This document shows positions 1 through 11,680 of a stretch of 64,000 bases of DNA, in pieces. Where the stretch lies: NCBI RefSeq assembly GCF_030272615.1, contig NC_081410.1, positions 138,982,849-139,046,848 on the forward strand, read 5' to 3'. The DNA comes from Cryptomeria japonica (Eukaryota; Streptophyta; Pinopsida; Cupressales; Cupressaceae). Numbering within the stretch: the stretch's first letter is position 1; every line of letters begins with the position of its first letter. The position numbers and the translations under genes are program-made. The notes under the pieces are model-generated. The model saw nothing but the letters and a program-made list of their open reading frames with translations, searched no databases and was not told where the DNA came from.

Positions 1-118
1 GTCTCCATTCTAATCTTCCATATGCCATAGTTGGTTCCATCAAGTTTAGGACTGTCCTTCCTGAAATAGTCAGTAGACACTAGATCTCCTCAAGCTGTTA
101 ATCTTCTGCAAAAGAGGA
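1..118 (-). pseudogene. Start of copia gag, element J (truncated by window edge)
   Basis: Read on the minus strand, bases 60 to 1 encode the motif LDGTNYGIWKIRME. This matches the start of a Ty1/copia (Sirevirus-type) gag and parallels element A's gag start (YGTNYGVFKFWMET). It lies just downstream, on the minus strand, of a primer-binding site and LTR. The expected ATG is not visible; the equivalent position reads GTG. The rest of the element lies to the left of the window. Confidence 0.75.
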
Positions 119-122
119 CTAG

Positions 123-134
123 GCTCTGATACCA
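123..134 (-). other. Primer-binding site (initiator tRNA-Met type), element J
   Basis: The minus strand reads TGGTATCAGAGC, the complement of the plant initiator tRNA-Met 3' end used by most copia elements. It sits two bases inside the LTR end at 137, which shows that the adjoining LTR is a 5' LTR and that the element is transcribed leftward. Confidence 0.9.
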
Positions 135-136
135 AT

Positions 137-1175
137 TGTTAGGTCCCAAAGACAACTGAGGGGGGGGGGGGGTGAATCAATTGTCAAATAAATTCAAACC
201 AAAAACAACATAACCAACCTTAATGCTTAATACTGGTAAACCAAACTTTATGCCGGTAAACAGTTTATTAGTTAATTGGAGTACCAGTAAAGATTAATGC
301 ATGAAACAGAAAGACAATAACATCCACAACACATAACACCAATGTTTGTATGTAGAAACCCTGTAAGGGGAAAAACCATGGTGGGAAACCTTACCCACAA
401 TTAGATGATACTACTGTAGATAGTATGTGTATACAAATGGGGTCTGCACATCCAGAAAGGCCAAGCGCCTAGAGCTCACTACTCAATCACAAATAGGAGT
501 CACATTGACTACAATTGGATGATTAAATCCAATAATGATGTACTACTCAAAATAGCATCTTCATATGTTGGATTCAGTACCGGTGTAGTTCTGATATGTT
601 TTCACAAAAACCTTGCTTCATCTTCAAATGATGTTTGCATGTATAGCTCGGCTTATTCTCGCATATACCTTCTTACAATTCCTTTTCCTAATCACATATC
701 GATCTTACAAATAAGATCTTACATATATAACATAACCTAAGACCAATTTTAGTAGGTTGTCTCTAAAATATATTAGAATAAAACAATTACAAGTAAATTA
801 ATAACCGATGCAATATCTGATTCAACATGTCAGCTTAATGCATTTACAATAACAACAAAATCATCTCCAAAGTGTGCTGTGCTGATTTGGAATAGATAAG
901 CCTGCCGGTGCATAACCTGGACCTATTTGTTGGTAACAATAAATATGCAAACATGAACATACCAATGAACAAATCTCCAAGACAAAGTGTTTTTCATGTT
1001 ATTCCAAGTGCCGGTGAACAATATATCCTGTCAATGTGTTAGATAACGGTGACTATACATAAGTCACTTGCTTGCCGGTGAACATTACCAATTCTCCAAA
1101 GTGCCAAAGTTGATAAGTGTTAATAGGTGTTGACATAAATGACAAAACCATATCAATATAACCAAAATACCAAAA
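137..1175 (-). repeat. 5' LTR of minus-strand copia element J
   Basis: The minus-strand 3' end of this LTR is ...CCTAACA next to the primer-binding site. A C-rich box (a G12 run on the plus strand at 161-172, followed by TGAATC) lies about 25 bases inside, as in elements A, B and D. The outer end near 1175 corresponds to a mutated TGTTGG start (TTTTGG on the minus strand). The leader side has the usual copia wording (minus strand: GGTTTCCCACCATGG, then CCCTTACAGGG). Length is about 1040 bp. ORFs inside it are not coding. Confidence 0.8.
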
Positions 1176-3480
1176 ATTTCAAGTTGGAGTCATTGCTAGT
1201 GATGCAGAGTGCACACAACAAGAAGTGTCAAATAGGCTCACAGTCTTTCAGACTAAAAAGGTGACTATTCTAGCCTATTCTACCTTACCCACACTTGGTA
1301 AGGAAGTGTAAGACCACCCTCACACAATCCTTAAGACCTATCCAAGGCCAAACCCAATCCCTTATGGGTTATTCAACTTAGACACAAAAGTAGCTCCAGG
1401 GACTCAATCCCTTAATGAGGCTCAAACAAGGAAAATGTCTCAAATCTATTGTCTGATGCCAAACAGTAGTAGGGACACCTTCTATGACCCTAAACAACCC
1501 AAAATCCAACCACTAAGTGGCTGCCCCAAACCTTACTACGCCAACTTTACCTTTTGGGCTTACTCGGCTACTAGGTCTGTCAGCAAGGAACTGATCAATA
1601 CAAGACAAACTTTACAAAGGACATGGTACTATTTTTATTGATTTGGAACCTCCAACATATGGTTAAACATTCCCCAAGAGGACAAAGCCTCACCTTACTC
1701 CTGCACTATCAAACTCTCACTTGGTTCACAGGCCTAATTGGCCAATTCAGGCTTGGAACACCAGCAAGCACTTGATGATGGGTTCATAAGGCTTGGACAG
1801 AGTCTTGGGAAGTTTTTCAACTTTTTTGCTTGCCTTTCAACAACTTTCACTAGCCCCTTGGTCCTTCTAGTGATCGACACACTTCAAACATCAAAGTGCA
1901 GGCTAAATACATGAGGATATTTAGCCTTTGGCTTGCACAAACACCAAGCAATCTTCTTCACTAGGTCCCAAGCATTTAGGATGTTATATTACACCATCAG
2001 ACCTTGCAAATTCCAAAGGGACTTGAATTGACACCCCTAGAATTGCAAGATATGTGCCATTTAGCAGTAAAACCCCAAAGCCCTAGGGTTTGTAGCAGTT
2101 TAGAGGAAAAATTCGATAACTTCCTCAATTCAACACCAAAATCTATCAAATTGGAAAGAAATGAAAGGTCTTTCACATGTTCATATGACCATGGGCCTAT
2201 TTCAGGCTTTCAAATCCGTACAGAACCGTACAGTCACGGTTTTTTTTTAATCAGAATTTTGTGCAATTTTACATCTCAATCACTTCCAACCCTTTGGAAG
2301 TTGAATTCAAAGCCTAAATAGGCTTCCCCTAATAGGCTCAACCAAACCATGGTGGTTGGGAACCATTGGAGCCTTTGTTTAACTAAATTTCAAAAAGTTG
2401 AACAAAACTGTCAAAAGTTGTCAACGCCATTTTTGACAGTTTTTGCATTTTTTGCAATTTCAACATTTATGACCCGTAACCATTCCAAAATGGTTCTAAC
2501 ATGACCATATGGACTATAACACATCAAAATAACCCTCCTAATGCCAAAACTAATCACTACAAGAAAAAATGACTACTAGACCTAATAGGATCCAAGTGGA
2601 CTAAGGCAACTCTAGGTTTATATAATGACCTAAGAGTCCCTTGACCACACAAAAAGGATCACCAAGACATGGATGGTCATCACACATCCTTATTACAAGT
2701 AAAACATGAAAAAGAAAACAAAATGCCACAAAGACAAGTCAAGGTGCCCTGCAACAAGGTGCCCTGCACCAGCTAGGGTCTTAATCCCTTGCTTAGACCA
2801 AGAGCAGTGCAGTTCAAGAAAATTTGCAAACAAAGCATTAAAACTGCATTGTGGAGGAATATAATCACTTAAAAGAACCACAAAAAATAATTCTAAACCA
2901 CCATGAAAGAATAGTACTAAGATTAATCCATCTAGTATGGACTTCTATGCAAAAATCTAAAAATTGCCTTCAAGTATTATTCAAAATTTTCTCTTGGATA
3001 TTCCAACCCATTTAAAATGATTTAAAAAGAATTATATATGAATTTTTTCTCATAACCAACCACCCATCGGTTCCTCAACCACTGATTTGATCATATTTGA
3101 AAATTTGCTCTAAAAATTGCAAAAAGTTGTCGAGCAACAATGACAACTTTTGCTTCACCATGCATTTTTGCAACTTAGACATATCCACACGTTCTAAACC
3201 CTGTAGGATGGTTCCCTAACATAAAAATATCAAGTCTAAAAGCCTTATGAGGCCTTACAAGAGATTTTACCCTATTTTGCAAAATGATGCCATTTTTGGC
3301 TTACAAAGGCACTTTGGCCAAAATTGAGAAAATAAGCTAAAACAAGAGACAACAAAACTACAAATAACCTTAAAACACACACTTGGACTTTTCAATAGTC
3401 CTTTATTCACTCATTGACCCGAAACATGATCAATCACTCCAAAATTTTAAAAATGCATCAATAAAACTAGGTGCTCCTAC
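1176..3480. other. Unassigned repeat-like DNA, no gene recognised
   Basis: About 2.3 kb of AT-rich sequence with no protein similarity that I recognise and no LTR structure with both ends. Two parts resemble each other loosely (around 2390-2520 and 3115-3230: both contain AAAAGTTGTC, a stretch rich in TTTTTGCAA, and a phrase like ATGGTTC-CTAACAT). It may therefore be part of a degenerate long LTR or other dispersed repeat. The open frames at 1435-1641 and 2004-2321 look like chance ORFs. Confidence 0.4.
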
Positions 3481-4171
3481 ACCAAAGATCTAAGAGATTT
3501 GATGCTGGTTGAAAGATTGAGGAGAAAGAGACTTTCTTCAAGGTGAGAATCGATCAGTTTGAATGTGATAGAAAAATATTGAAGTAACTAAGTGTTGAAT
3601 AATAAGTGGTAATAAATGTTTAACCAGTTAGGGTTGAGGTTACCGATAAACTGTTATAGAATATAATAATCTATTAAACCGACAGTGTCTAAACTGGTAA
3701 GATAGTAGTTGTGAGACTGAGGAAAGTTAAACCGACAGAGAGAATTGTTTGGAAGAGTTACAAAATTCATTTGTAACAAGGTGTTGATCATTGTATTTTT
3801 ATATATGTCATTGTATTTCATTGAGTGGGTACTTAGTACAGGGGTTGGTGCTCCTTGAGTTGGTTCTCAAAATAGATTAGGGGTTGGTGCCCATAAATTT
3901 CTAGGGGTTGGTGCTCCTTGGGTTGGTGCCCTAAAACACTGTAAAATGGTTATTTTCATTATGTGGCTAGATTGGAGCAGTAGATCTCCAGTAGCACTTC
4001 TCACCGAGGTTTTTACCACATTGAGGTTTCCTTGTATATCCTGTGTTATGTGATGTGATTTTGTTTGTGATTGATTGTTAGTGTTTTCATTAATTTACTG
4101 ATTGCACACATACTGTTTGAAATTTATTATAATCACTGATTCACTCCCCTCTCATTGATTTCTTGTGTTCT
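3481..4171 (+). repeat. Copia-type LTR 3' portion (fragment I)
   Basis: This stretch ends with the layout seen at the 3' ends of the Sirevirus-type LTRs here: a phrase CACCGAGGTTTTTACCACATT, then GATTCACTCCCCTCTCATTG, then about 20 more bases. No primer-binding site follows. Instead it abuts a minus-strand LTR (H) at about 4172, so it looks like a solo or truncated LTR. Its left end is not defined; 3481 is only where the sequence character changes. It contains a short imperfect repeat based on GGGGTTGGTGCTCCTTG at 3840-3935. Confidence 0.5.
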
Positions 4172-4434
4172 ATAGGGAAAAACCACAGAGAATGTTAGTT
4201 CCCAGATTAACAACACTTGTTAGGGTGACACCAGTTAAGGTGATTTTTACAAGATGGCTAACATGCAATATTTCTCACAACATGTGGGCTCATTTCTCAG
4301 CTAAAACCACTAGAAAAATAAGGAGGGCTCACTTCCCAGAGGAAAAAAGAAAGAATTCACCACAAAGGCATAACTGCCACTCTACTCTGATACCAAAAGA
4401 AACCTTAGGCTCACTACCATCGGTACCAAACAAC
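4172..4434 (-). repeat. Part of minus-strand copia LTR H, left of element A
   Basis: The minus strand reads CTGTGGTTTTTCCCTATAG near 4172-4190, the leader phrase typical of these copia LTRs. It is continuous with the sequence right of element A (25101 onward), which leads into the 3' leader and RNase H of element H. Element A therefore appears to have inserted into H's 3' LTR. The assignment rests on layout, not on a second LTR copy. Confidence 0.45.
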
Positions 4435-5645
4435 TATCGACAATATGAAGGAATTAATTATGTGTTGCATGGATGTTTTGTCATTGATGTCAACACTAGC
4501 TGTTATGGTTGTTTACCAAATTCTGGTATAAGGATTGAATTGGGAAGATTATCAGTTGATTGTCATCAGTATGATCTGAATTATGGAATACATTTGTATG
4601 AATGGTTCATATGATTTTGAAGTATGTTTCAGTCAGTTGGTATTGACTTGATGATCAAATTCTATCTTATGTTCTAGTAAGCCTACTTTGTAGTTCTGGT
4701 AAGGGTTTCATCGATAGAGCTTTATTGAAGATCTTTGATGTAATACTAAGTGGTATTGGTGCACCTTCTAGAAGGGATTCAAGATGCTGATGGTGATTGT
4801 GTTCATGCTTCGACTAATTGGTGTCATTGCTTTGGTATGTGTGGATTTAATTTAGGTCCGGTGCTATTTAGGTTATGGACTAGTTTTATGAAACGTGTTG
4901 GTGGATCCTTCTGATGCACTTTCGGGATGTTTTATTGATTGGATGATGTTTGTTTGGCCTTAGGCAGACATGTTTTACAATTTTATTTTAGGATTATGTA
5001 ATGGATCTATTGTATTATCATTTGGGTGGGTGATCTAATTATTTAGGTCTAGGGATTTATAAATATATGTAAGATCTCATTGTAGATAATAGGCAAGGAG
5101 AAAATAATGTAATAATCAATTGCGTAGAGGATTTGGTCAATCATAGGTGATCAAGTTGGGATTATGTAAGATGTTTTAGACCTCCGATATTGAGCTTAAT
5201 CGAAACTATAGTCTGGCATGTTTGATGCTATCATAGGCAATTCTTCTTTCCGGATTGTTGTCCAAATATTTTGAGGTGGTTGACCTCTTTTGTAGTCAGT
5301 GAGACTCCATTGTGATGAGCAGTGCACTCTAGGCAGTGTGCCTTCCTACATGTGCATGCCCCTATTGTAATCATATATTTTTTGTAGAAGTATCATTTGA
5401 CTGTGGGTAGGATTTCCCACCATGGTTTTTCCCTTTACCGGGTTTTCCACATACAAATCATGGTGTAATGTGCTATGATTGCATGGTATTGATTCTCTGG
5501 TTTTCAATTATGCTTTAATGCTTTATTAGTTATTCTGGTATCTATTTTCTTATATCCCAGTAAAAGGTTTTAAGTGCTTTAATTCACATAATCTATTGAC
5601 AACTGATTCACCCCCCCTCTTAGTTGTCCATAGGTTATCCTAACA
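4435..5645 (+). repeat. 5' LTR of element A
   Basis: It begins TATCGACAATATGAAGG, which aligns to the 3' LTR start (TTTTTGGCAATACGAAGG) and implies an original TGTTGG start. It ends CCTAACA directly before the primer site. A TATA-like TATAAATA lies at 5058-5065 and is conserved in the 3' LTR at 24514-24521. The box GATTCACCCCCCCTCT lies near the 3' end. It matches 23890-25100 along its whole length. Confidence 0.92.
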
Positions 5646-5648
5646 ATT

Positions 5649-5660
5649 GGTATCAGAGCT
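5649..5660 (+). other. Primer-binding site of element A
   Basis: TGGTATCAGAGC is the standard copia primer site, complementary to the 3' end of initiator tRNA-Met. It lies three bases after the LTR end. Confidence 0.93.
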
Positions 5661-5703
5661 TGGTCCTCTTTTTGCAGAAGCCTAACCACTTGAGGAAGAT
5701 CCT

Positions 5704-6690
5704 ATGGAAACTAATAGTTCAACTACTATTTACCGGAAGGACAACCCTAGGATTTATGGAACAAACTATGGAGTATTTAAATTTTGGATGGAGACTAATT
5801 TGAGATGCATTGGAAAGGAAATTTGGGAAATAACTCAGAAAGGTTACAATCCTCATGATCCGACATCTGGCAATCCTGCACCGACAGACTTGGAAAAGGA
5901 CATTGAAAATGACTGCAGAGCTAGAGAAGCCCTCTTAAGCGCCTTATCAGATCAACAGATCATGGGATTATCAAATAAATCATCGGCAAAAGCAATATGG
6001 GACAAGTTAGAGACTCTCAATGAAGGTGATCACACTATTAAAATTTCAAAACTTGAATGTTACCGGGTAAGATATGAAAACTTGAAGATGGAGGAAGATG
6101 AAAGAATTTTTGCATTCATGGAAAGGGTAAATGAAATTGTATTGGAAATTCAATGCCGTGGTGGATCTCTGAGTGAGGAAGAGATTGTTTCAAAAGTATT
6201 AAGGGTTTTTCCATTGGCATATAAGATGAAGGTAACTGCAATTAATGAGCTAAGAACCATGCCTAATTCTTCTTTCAATAGAGATACTCTTGTTGGGAAG
6301 ATATCTACTTTTGAGCTTGAAGAATTTGGTCCTCCACGAGCTGCAAAGATTGATACTACATTTAAGGCATCTACATCATCAACGGACAAGCAAGATTGGA
6401 AAGTTTTGTATGCAAAGAAATTGGAAGAGATTAGGAAAGAAGAAGAGCTTGAGAAACTTGAAGGCCTATTTGCTGTAAGGATACCTAAAGGTCCGACAGG
6501 AAGTAAGTATGAAGGAAAATCTCCTTTCAAATGTTTTGCATGTAATAAGATAGGCCATTTTGCATCTAGATGTCTTGAAAGGAATTCAAAATTGGAAGAA
6601 AGAGCAAGAAGATCTTTTAAGCCTAACCCTAAATATCAGATCAAGCATAAGTATAGGAGAAAAAAAAAAACAATCATGCTATTATGCTAA
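5704..6690 (+). pseudogene. gag: Copia gag of element A, nearly intact
   Basis: An open frame of 328 codons from ATG at 5704. The N-terminal half is the UBN2/copia-type capsid region, with landmarks YGTNYGVFKFWMET, AKAIWDKLE and EIVSKVLR. A single zinc knuckle CFACNKIGHFASRC (CX2CX4HX4C) lies at residues 277-290 (6532-6573) and is expected to bind the genomic RNA. The frame ends early at 6690 because a long A run near 6660 has shifted it. The following bases in another frame continue an acidic linker toward the protease. In these elements gag and pol are normally one polyprotein. Confidence 0.9.
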
Positions 6691-8924
6691 TGAGGAAGGA
6701 GTAACTAATGACTTAGAGGAAGAACCAACATGAGATTTAGCTAGTGGATCTGGTAATGGAAGAGACTGGGTATTTTATGCTATGAAGGAAGATGATCCGG
6801 AACCAGTTATCAAAAATGAGGAAAAGGCCCTTGCAAAAAAAGTTGAAGACAAAGATGAATGGGTAATAGACAATGGATGTTCTCATCATATGACATGAGA
6901 CAAATTTTTTTTTCTAACCCTACAAGAATTTGATGGTGGTCAAGTTAGATTTGGTAATAACAAAGCATGCATGAGAAAAGGAAGAGGAACCATTTCATTG
7001 GATGGTAAGCACAACACTAAAAATGTCTATTATGTTGAAGGTCTGAAGCATAATCTTTTGAGTGTAGAATAGTTGGTAGAAAGAGGATTTCAATTAATTT
7101 TCAAGGGTGGAAAGTGCAAAATAATTAAAAAATCAAGATTGGAGATTGCAACTGGTACACAAACAAAAGTTCAACTAAGGCCATTAGAGATTTACCTAAG
7201 ATTATGAAGCCTTGTAATTTGGTATGTAAGGAATGTCAAATGGGGAGAAATCTGAAGCCTTTGAGAAATTCAAGATCTTTAAAGCTATGGCTCAGACAGA
7301 GACAAGGATGAAAATCAAGTGTCTGAGATCTGATCAATGTGGTGAATTCACATCCGGTGAATTCAATAGCTATTGTGAGAAAAATGGCATTAGGAGAGAG
7401 TTATCTGCACCCCAGACACCTTAGTAGAATGGCATTGTGGGAAGAAAAAATAGAACCATTTTGGATGCAGCCAGAACCATGATGATGGAAGCTAATTTAC
7501 TTCATATCTACTAGAGAGAAGTAGTAAGTATAATGGTTTATACATTCAATAGAGTTCATATCAAAGTAGATACTAGTAAGACACCTTATGAATTATGGTT
7601 TTGTCATTCCCCTACTCTTAAGTATTTCAAAATCTTTGGAAGTAAGCGCTATATAAAAAGAGATGATTTCATTGGAAAGTTTGACCCTAGATGTGATGAA
7701 GGAATATTTCTTGGTTATTCAACTAAGAGAAAAGTATATAGATGTTATAACAAAAGATTGCATAGAATTGTGGAGAGCACTAATGTGAAAGTGGATGAGA
7801 AGCACAATGACCAAGCTAAATTATAACAAAGAACCAACAGTGGATATTATCATAACTGATCTGGTAATGCCTGTATCAGAACAAAATCCTGAACCAGTTA
7901 CCTAGACATTATCAGAAAACTCAACTGTAACTGAAGAGAAGTATAGAGAACCTAAAAATCAGAAAACAACAAGGTATGTAAGGCTAAATCATTCTGAAAA
8001 ATCAGATCCTTGGAGACAAAAACAAGGGAGTTATGAAAAGAAGAAGATTGGCAAATCAATAGGTATGTTTCATTTCTGAGATTAAACCAACATAATTAAT
8101 TGAAGCTTGTAATGATGAATGTTGTATGAAAGCTATGGAAGATGAATTAGATCAGATAGAAAAGAACAATACTTGGACTTTGGTTCCCCGACCTAAAAAT
8201 AAGAAGGTAATTGGAACTAAATGGGTTTTTAGAAACAAACTAAATGAGGATGGGCAAGTTGTAAGAAACAAGGCTTGATTGGTCTACAAAGGATATTCTA
8301 AGAAGGAAGGATTTGATTATGATGAAACTTTTGCACCGGTAGCCAAAATTCAAGCTGTTAGACTATTTCTTGCTCATGCAGCCTATAAGAACTACACGGT
8401 CAATCAAATGGATGTTAAGTGTGCATTTTTGAATGGAGAACTTGAAGAGGAAGCCTATATTGAGCAACTTGATAGATTATTATTGACAGATGACAAAAAT
8501 ATGGTTTGCAGATTAAGGAATGCCCTATATGGATTAAAATAGGCTCCTAGACCTTGGTATGCAAGGTTGGATAAGTATCTTTTGAAGCTTGATTTTATAA
8601 AAGGTAATGCTGACAGTAACCTATATTATAAGATCACTAATCATGATATTTTGATTATTGAAGTATTTTTTGATGATATCATTTTTGGAGGTGAAGAAAA
8701 ATTGTGCATGATATTCTTTGATAATATGAAGAGTGAATTTGAAATGTCTATGACTGGAGGAATAATATTTTTCTAGGTTTGCAGATTACTCAGATTGACA
8801 AAGGCATCTTTATATGTCAAACTAAGTATCTAAGTGAGTTATTGAATAACTTTGGTAAGGAAAATTCTGAATCGGTTAGTGCTCCTATGGTTACAAGTGA
8901 AAAGTTGTCAATTAAAGATGTATC
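6691..8924 (+). pseudogene. pol: Copia pol of element A, first part (PR, INT, RT)
   Basis: Degenerate pol with many stops and frame changes. The protease site reads WVIDNGCSHHMT near 6860-6895, so the usual DSG is DNG. The integrase is internally deleted: the zinc-binding region and the first core part are missing, and sequence jumps from a CQMG-like motif near 7235 to the RSDQCGEF and NGIVGRKNRT region. The linker FLGYSTKRKVYRCYNKR (7710-7770) is in normal orientation, in contrast to element B. RT covers about 8130-8770, with ALYGLK and a mutated active site FFDD (8666-8677, normally YVDD). The reading is cut at 8924 by the B array and resumes at 22797. Confidence 0.88.
8920..8924. other. 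Target-site duplication, left (gtatc)
   Basis: gtatc precedes the first B LTR and is repeated exactly at 22792-22796 after the third. It gives the exact insertion point of the B array in element A. Confidence 0.93.
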
Positions 8925-8998
8925 TATTGGCATTATAACAGGCAAGGAGAGATTGTTGGCATTATAACAGACAAGGAAAGATTTTTGGCATTTCAATA
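8925..8998 (+). repeat. 29-bp repeats at the LTR start (B LTR 1)
   Basis: Two near-identical 29-bp units plus a partial third. Each unit begins with the LTR terminal sequence TGTTGGCAT and ends GGAGAGAT, resembling the purine tract GGGGGAGAT that precedes the true LTR start. The same arrangement occurs at 15090 and 21244. Confidence 0.85.
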
Positions 8999-10473
8999 AG
9001 GATATTCAGAAGGTTGTTGATGATTATAGATATAACAGATTAAGGATGTTTACTGTCTTAATATTATTATTTTGTCATTGATGTCAAGAAATTGATTTTC
9101 TAATCCAGTATGATGTTGCCATATCTTAATGAGTATGATTTGATGAGTATAAAGATGTCGGTAAAAGACACAGAAAGAATGTGATGAATAAGGGGAGGAA
9201 TAAGCTATTCAATGGGCAACTATTACCGAGTTAGACAATGATGAGATCATGATGTTTAGATTATTTTGATATCATACATATGTTATTGATTGTAAGGTTA
9301 ATACTATACTATGTTACCGCGCAAGGAACCTAGTTAGTAAACCCTAAGGAACCTAGTTGGTAAACCCTAAGGTTATCACTATCGGTTAATGAAGGCGGAC
9401 TGTCTACCGAGTGAAGTTTAGTATTTAACGAGTTGAAACCGAGCAGTAACATAATGCATTGAATGAATAAAAGCATTATTTAATGAAGGAAGCTGATGAG
9501 CTGGCTATGATTAAATGATTGGTATGCTGTGCATGAAGTTTGTTAAAGAATCTATGACAAAGGAAAATCGGCAGGAAGATCTATAGCTTAGATTGAACCG
9601 TAATGACCTAGCACAAGTTCCAAGAAATTTATGCAAGTTCCAAGGTGGGGTAAAATATTTTTCAGATCGAAGGATACATTGAACCTGGTCAAAGGTTGAA
9701 GATCTGATGGCTATGATTGATCATGGGAAATGTGATCAAGGAGATTAAGCGGCCAGCAAATTGTTTATAAATAAGGAACTGTTGATAAACAATGTATGCG
9801 GGCAAGTGTATGCAGAGGGATGCTACATAGTGATTACCGAGCACAGAAGCTTGAAGACCTGTTTGAATAATAGAGTATAGAGCCCAGCAGATGGACAAGA
9901 TAAGTCCTATATTGTATTGAGAAAATAAGAATCTACTTTAGAATTTTAGATGTGAAGTTGCAGATAGATTTTTATTACTGTTATTTTGTGAAGTGACAAA
10001 AAATCTATTAACCGAGTGGACTTAACAGTCTTATTTGTAATACCCTCTAGCAAGGTGACATTCTGATTGAGTGTTTGAAATCATTTAACAAGGTCACTTA
10101 TAACAAGGTGAAGATCCTAACAGATCTGAGGGAAATCCCTTAACCGGGTCACATCTAGCAATGTGTTTGTAATCTTTAACAGGATTTGCTTTTAACTGAG
10201 CATACTCTAGAAGAGTATATTTCTTAGTGGGTCCGAAATCCCACAATGTTTTTTCCCTATTTGGGTTTCCACATTAAATCTGGTGTTATGAGTATTATGA
10301 TGTTTATATGCTTTTGAGTTTGCATATTTAGCAGTTTTGGTTATATTACTGAAGTATATGTTACCGAGGTTGAATCTGTTGTTTTTATGGAAAATTAAGT
10401 TTGTATGAATCACCCCCCCCTCTCATCTTGTTAGCTATTGGATCTATACTTAGACTAAGTATCAGAACTATCA
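8925..10473 (+). repeat. B LTR 1 (1549 bp)
   Basis: Starts TATTGGCATTATAAC (original TG mutated to TA) and ends ...GAACTATCA before a primer site. A TATA-like TATAAATA lies at 9766-9773. It opens with a near-exact 29-bp direct repeat (8925-8953 and 8954-8982), followed by a third partial copy. A 23-bp duplication (GAACCTAGTTRGTAAACCC type) sits at about 9332-9377. It ends with GATTCACCCCCCCC near 10407-10425. The minus-strand open frames within it are not coding. Confidence 0.92.
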
Positions 10474-10475
10474 AC

Positions 10476-10487
10476 TGGTATTAGAGC
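10476..10487 (+). other. Primer-binding site, B copy 1 (mutated)
   Basis: TGGTATTAGAGC has one C-to-T change relative to the standard initiator tRNA-Met complement TGGTATCAGAGC, which copy 2 retains at 16618-16629. Confidence 0.88.
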
Positions 10488-10537
10488 ATTGGACTCGGGA
10501 AGAAAAGTTTAAAGGTACTTGAGGCAAAGATATAAAG

Positions 10538-11680
10538 ATGTATAAGAGGAATGCACCGAAGCTGAACAAGTCTAGTTTCTCTACATGGCAGAAAATGATG
10601 AAGCTGCACCTATCAAGAGTTGGAGAATATGCTGTATATTATCTAGAGAATGATTTCATTACACTGAGCACCTATCCATTGACAATGGAAGAGATAAAAG
10701 AAAAGAAGGAACATATTCAAGCAATGATTGAAATAACATCAGCATTGACCGATTCAGAGTTTAATGATCTAGAAGGCTGCAATGATCCAAAGGCAATGTG
10801 GGACAAGCTCATATCAGTGTATGGTGGAGATGAACATGTTCAAAGAGCAAAAGTGGATAGTCTAAGAGGACAACTTGAATCTATGACGATGAATGAAGGT
10901 GAGAACATAACCCAGTACAATACAAGACTAAAAGAGATTGTCAATCAAATCAAATGAGTAGGTGGAACTATTGAAGAAAAGGATATAACAAGTAAGTTAT
11001 TAAGAACCCTTCTACTAGCTTATGCAATCCGAGTCTCTGCAATCAATGAATTAAGGTCTGTACCCAATATGCTAGTTTCTTTAGATGCTACTATTGGTAA
11101 GCTACATGCATTTGAGTAAGTAACTTTGATAATAGTGGGTCATCGGTAAATAAAGTTGAATCTGCATTTAGTTCTTTTCATATTAGTGAATCTGATGATT
11201 ACAATGAAAGAATGTGTAAGTACACTAAAGGGGATGACAGTGGAGCAAGTGAAAGATTTCACAAGAACATGGAAGAAGTACACAAACTGTATGAGGAAAT
11301 CAGAAAGCAAGAAGATTTTGAAGCACTATTAGCTCGAAGGTTATCGAGAGGCTAAGGTAAGTATAAAGGAAAACTACCTTTAAAATGTTTCAATTGTGAT
11401 AAGATAGGACATATGGATTCTAACTATCCTAACAAAGAATCTACTGAAAAGAGAGATTACCGAGATGACAAACAAAAAGATAATCATTACAAAGGACACC
11501 GAGACTTCAGAAGAAGAGATAGAAAGTCATGCTTAATAGCTGATGAGGAATCCAATGTTGATAAATCAGATGAAACTGATACAGAGGAAGTAGTTTATGT
11601 GGCTTTCAAAGATGGATTAGATGAAGAAAGGTATGAAGAAAAAGCCCTAATATCTCACATAAATACTAATGATTCTTAGA
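10538..11680 (+). pseudogene. gag: Copia gag, B copy 1
   Basis: Begins MYKRNAPKLNKSSFSTWQ at 10538 with the UBN2-type capsid landmarks PKAMWDKLISVYGG and GENITQYNTRLKEI. It is broken by TGA at 10955-10957 (shared with copy 2), a one-base loss near 11117, and TAA at 11353-11355. The zinc knuckle at 11386-11427 reads CFNCDKIGHMDSNY, so its last cysteine has become tyrosine (TGT to TAT); copy 2 retains the cysteine. A spacer rich in D, E, K and R follows and leads to the protease. Confidence 0.9.

Noticed and set aside
4390-4402. CTCTGATACCAAA on the plus strand, resembling a minus-strand primer-binding site
   Set aside because: No LTR terminus (CA) adjoins it on the minus strand, and the surrounding sequence is better read as part of H's LTR. 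Probably coincidence.
9689-10413. Minus-strand ORFs repeated at 15831-16555 and 22008-22744
   Set aside because: They repeat because the B LTR is repeated. They run antisense to the LTR, across its TATA and leader, with no coding signature.
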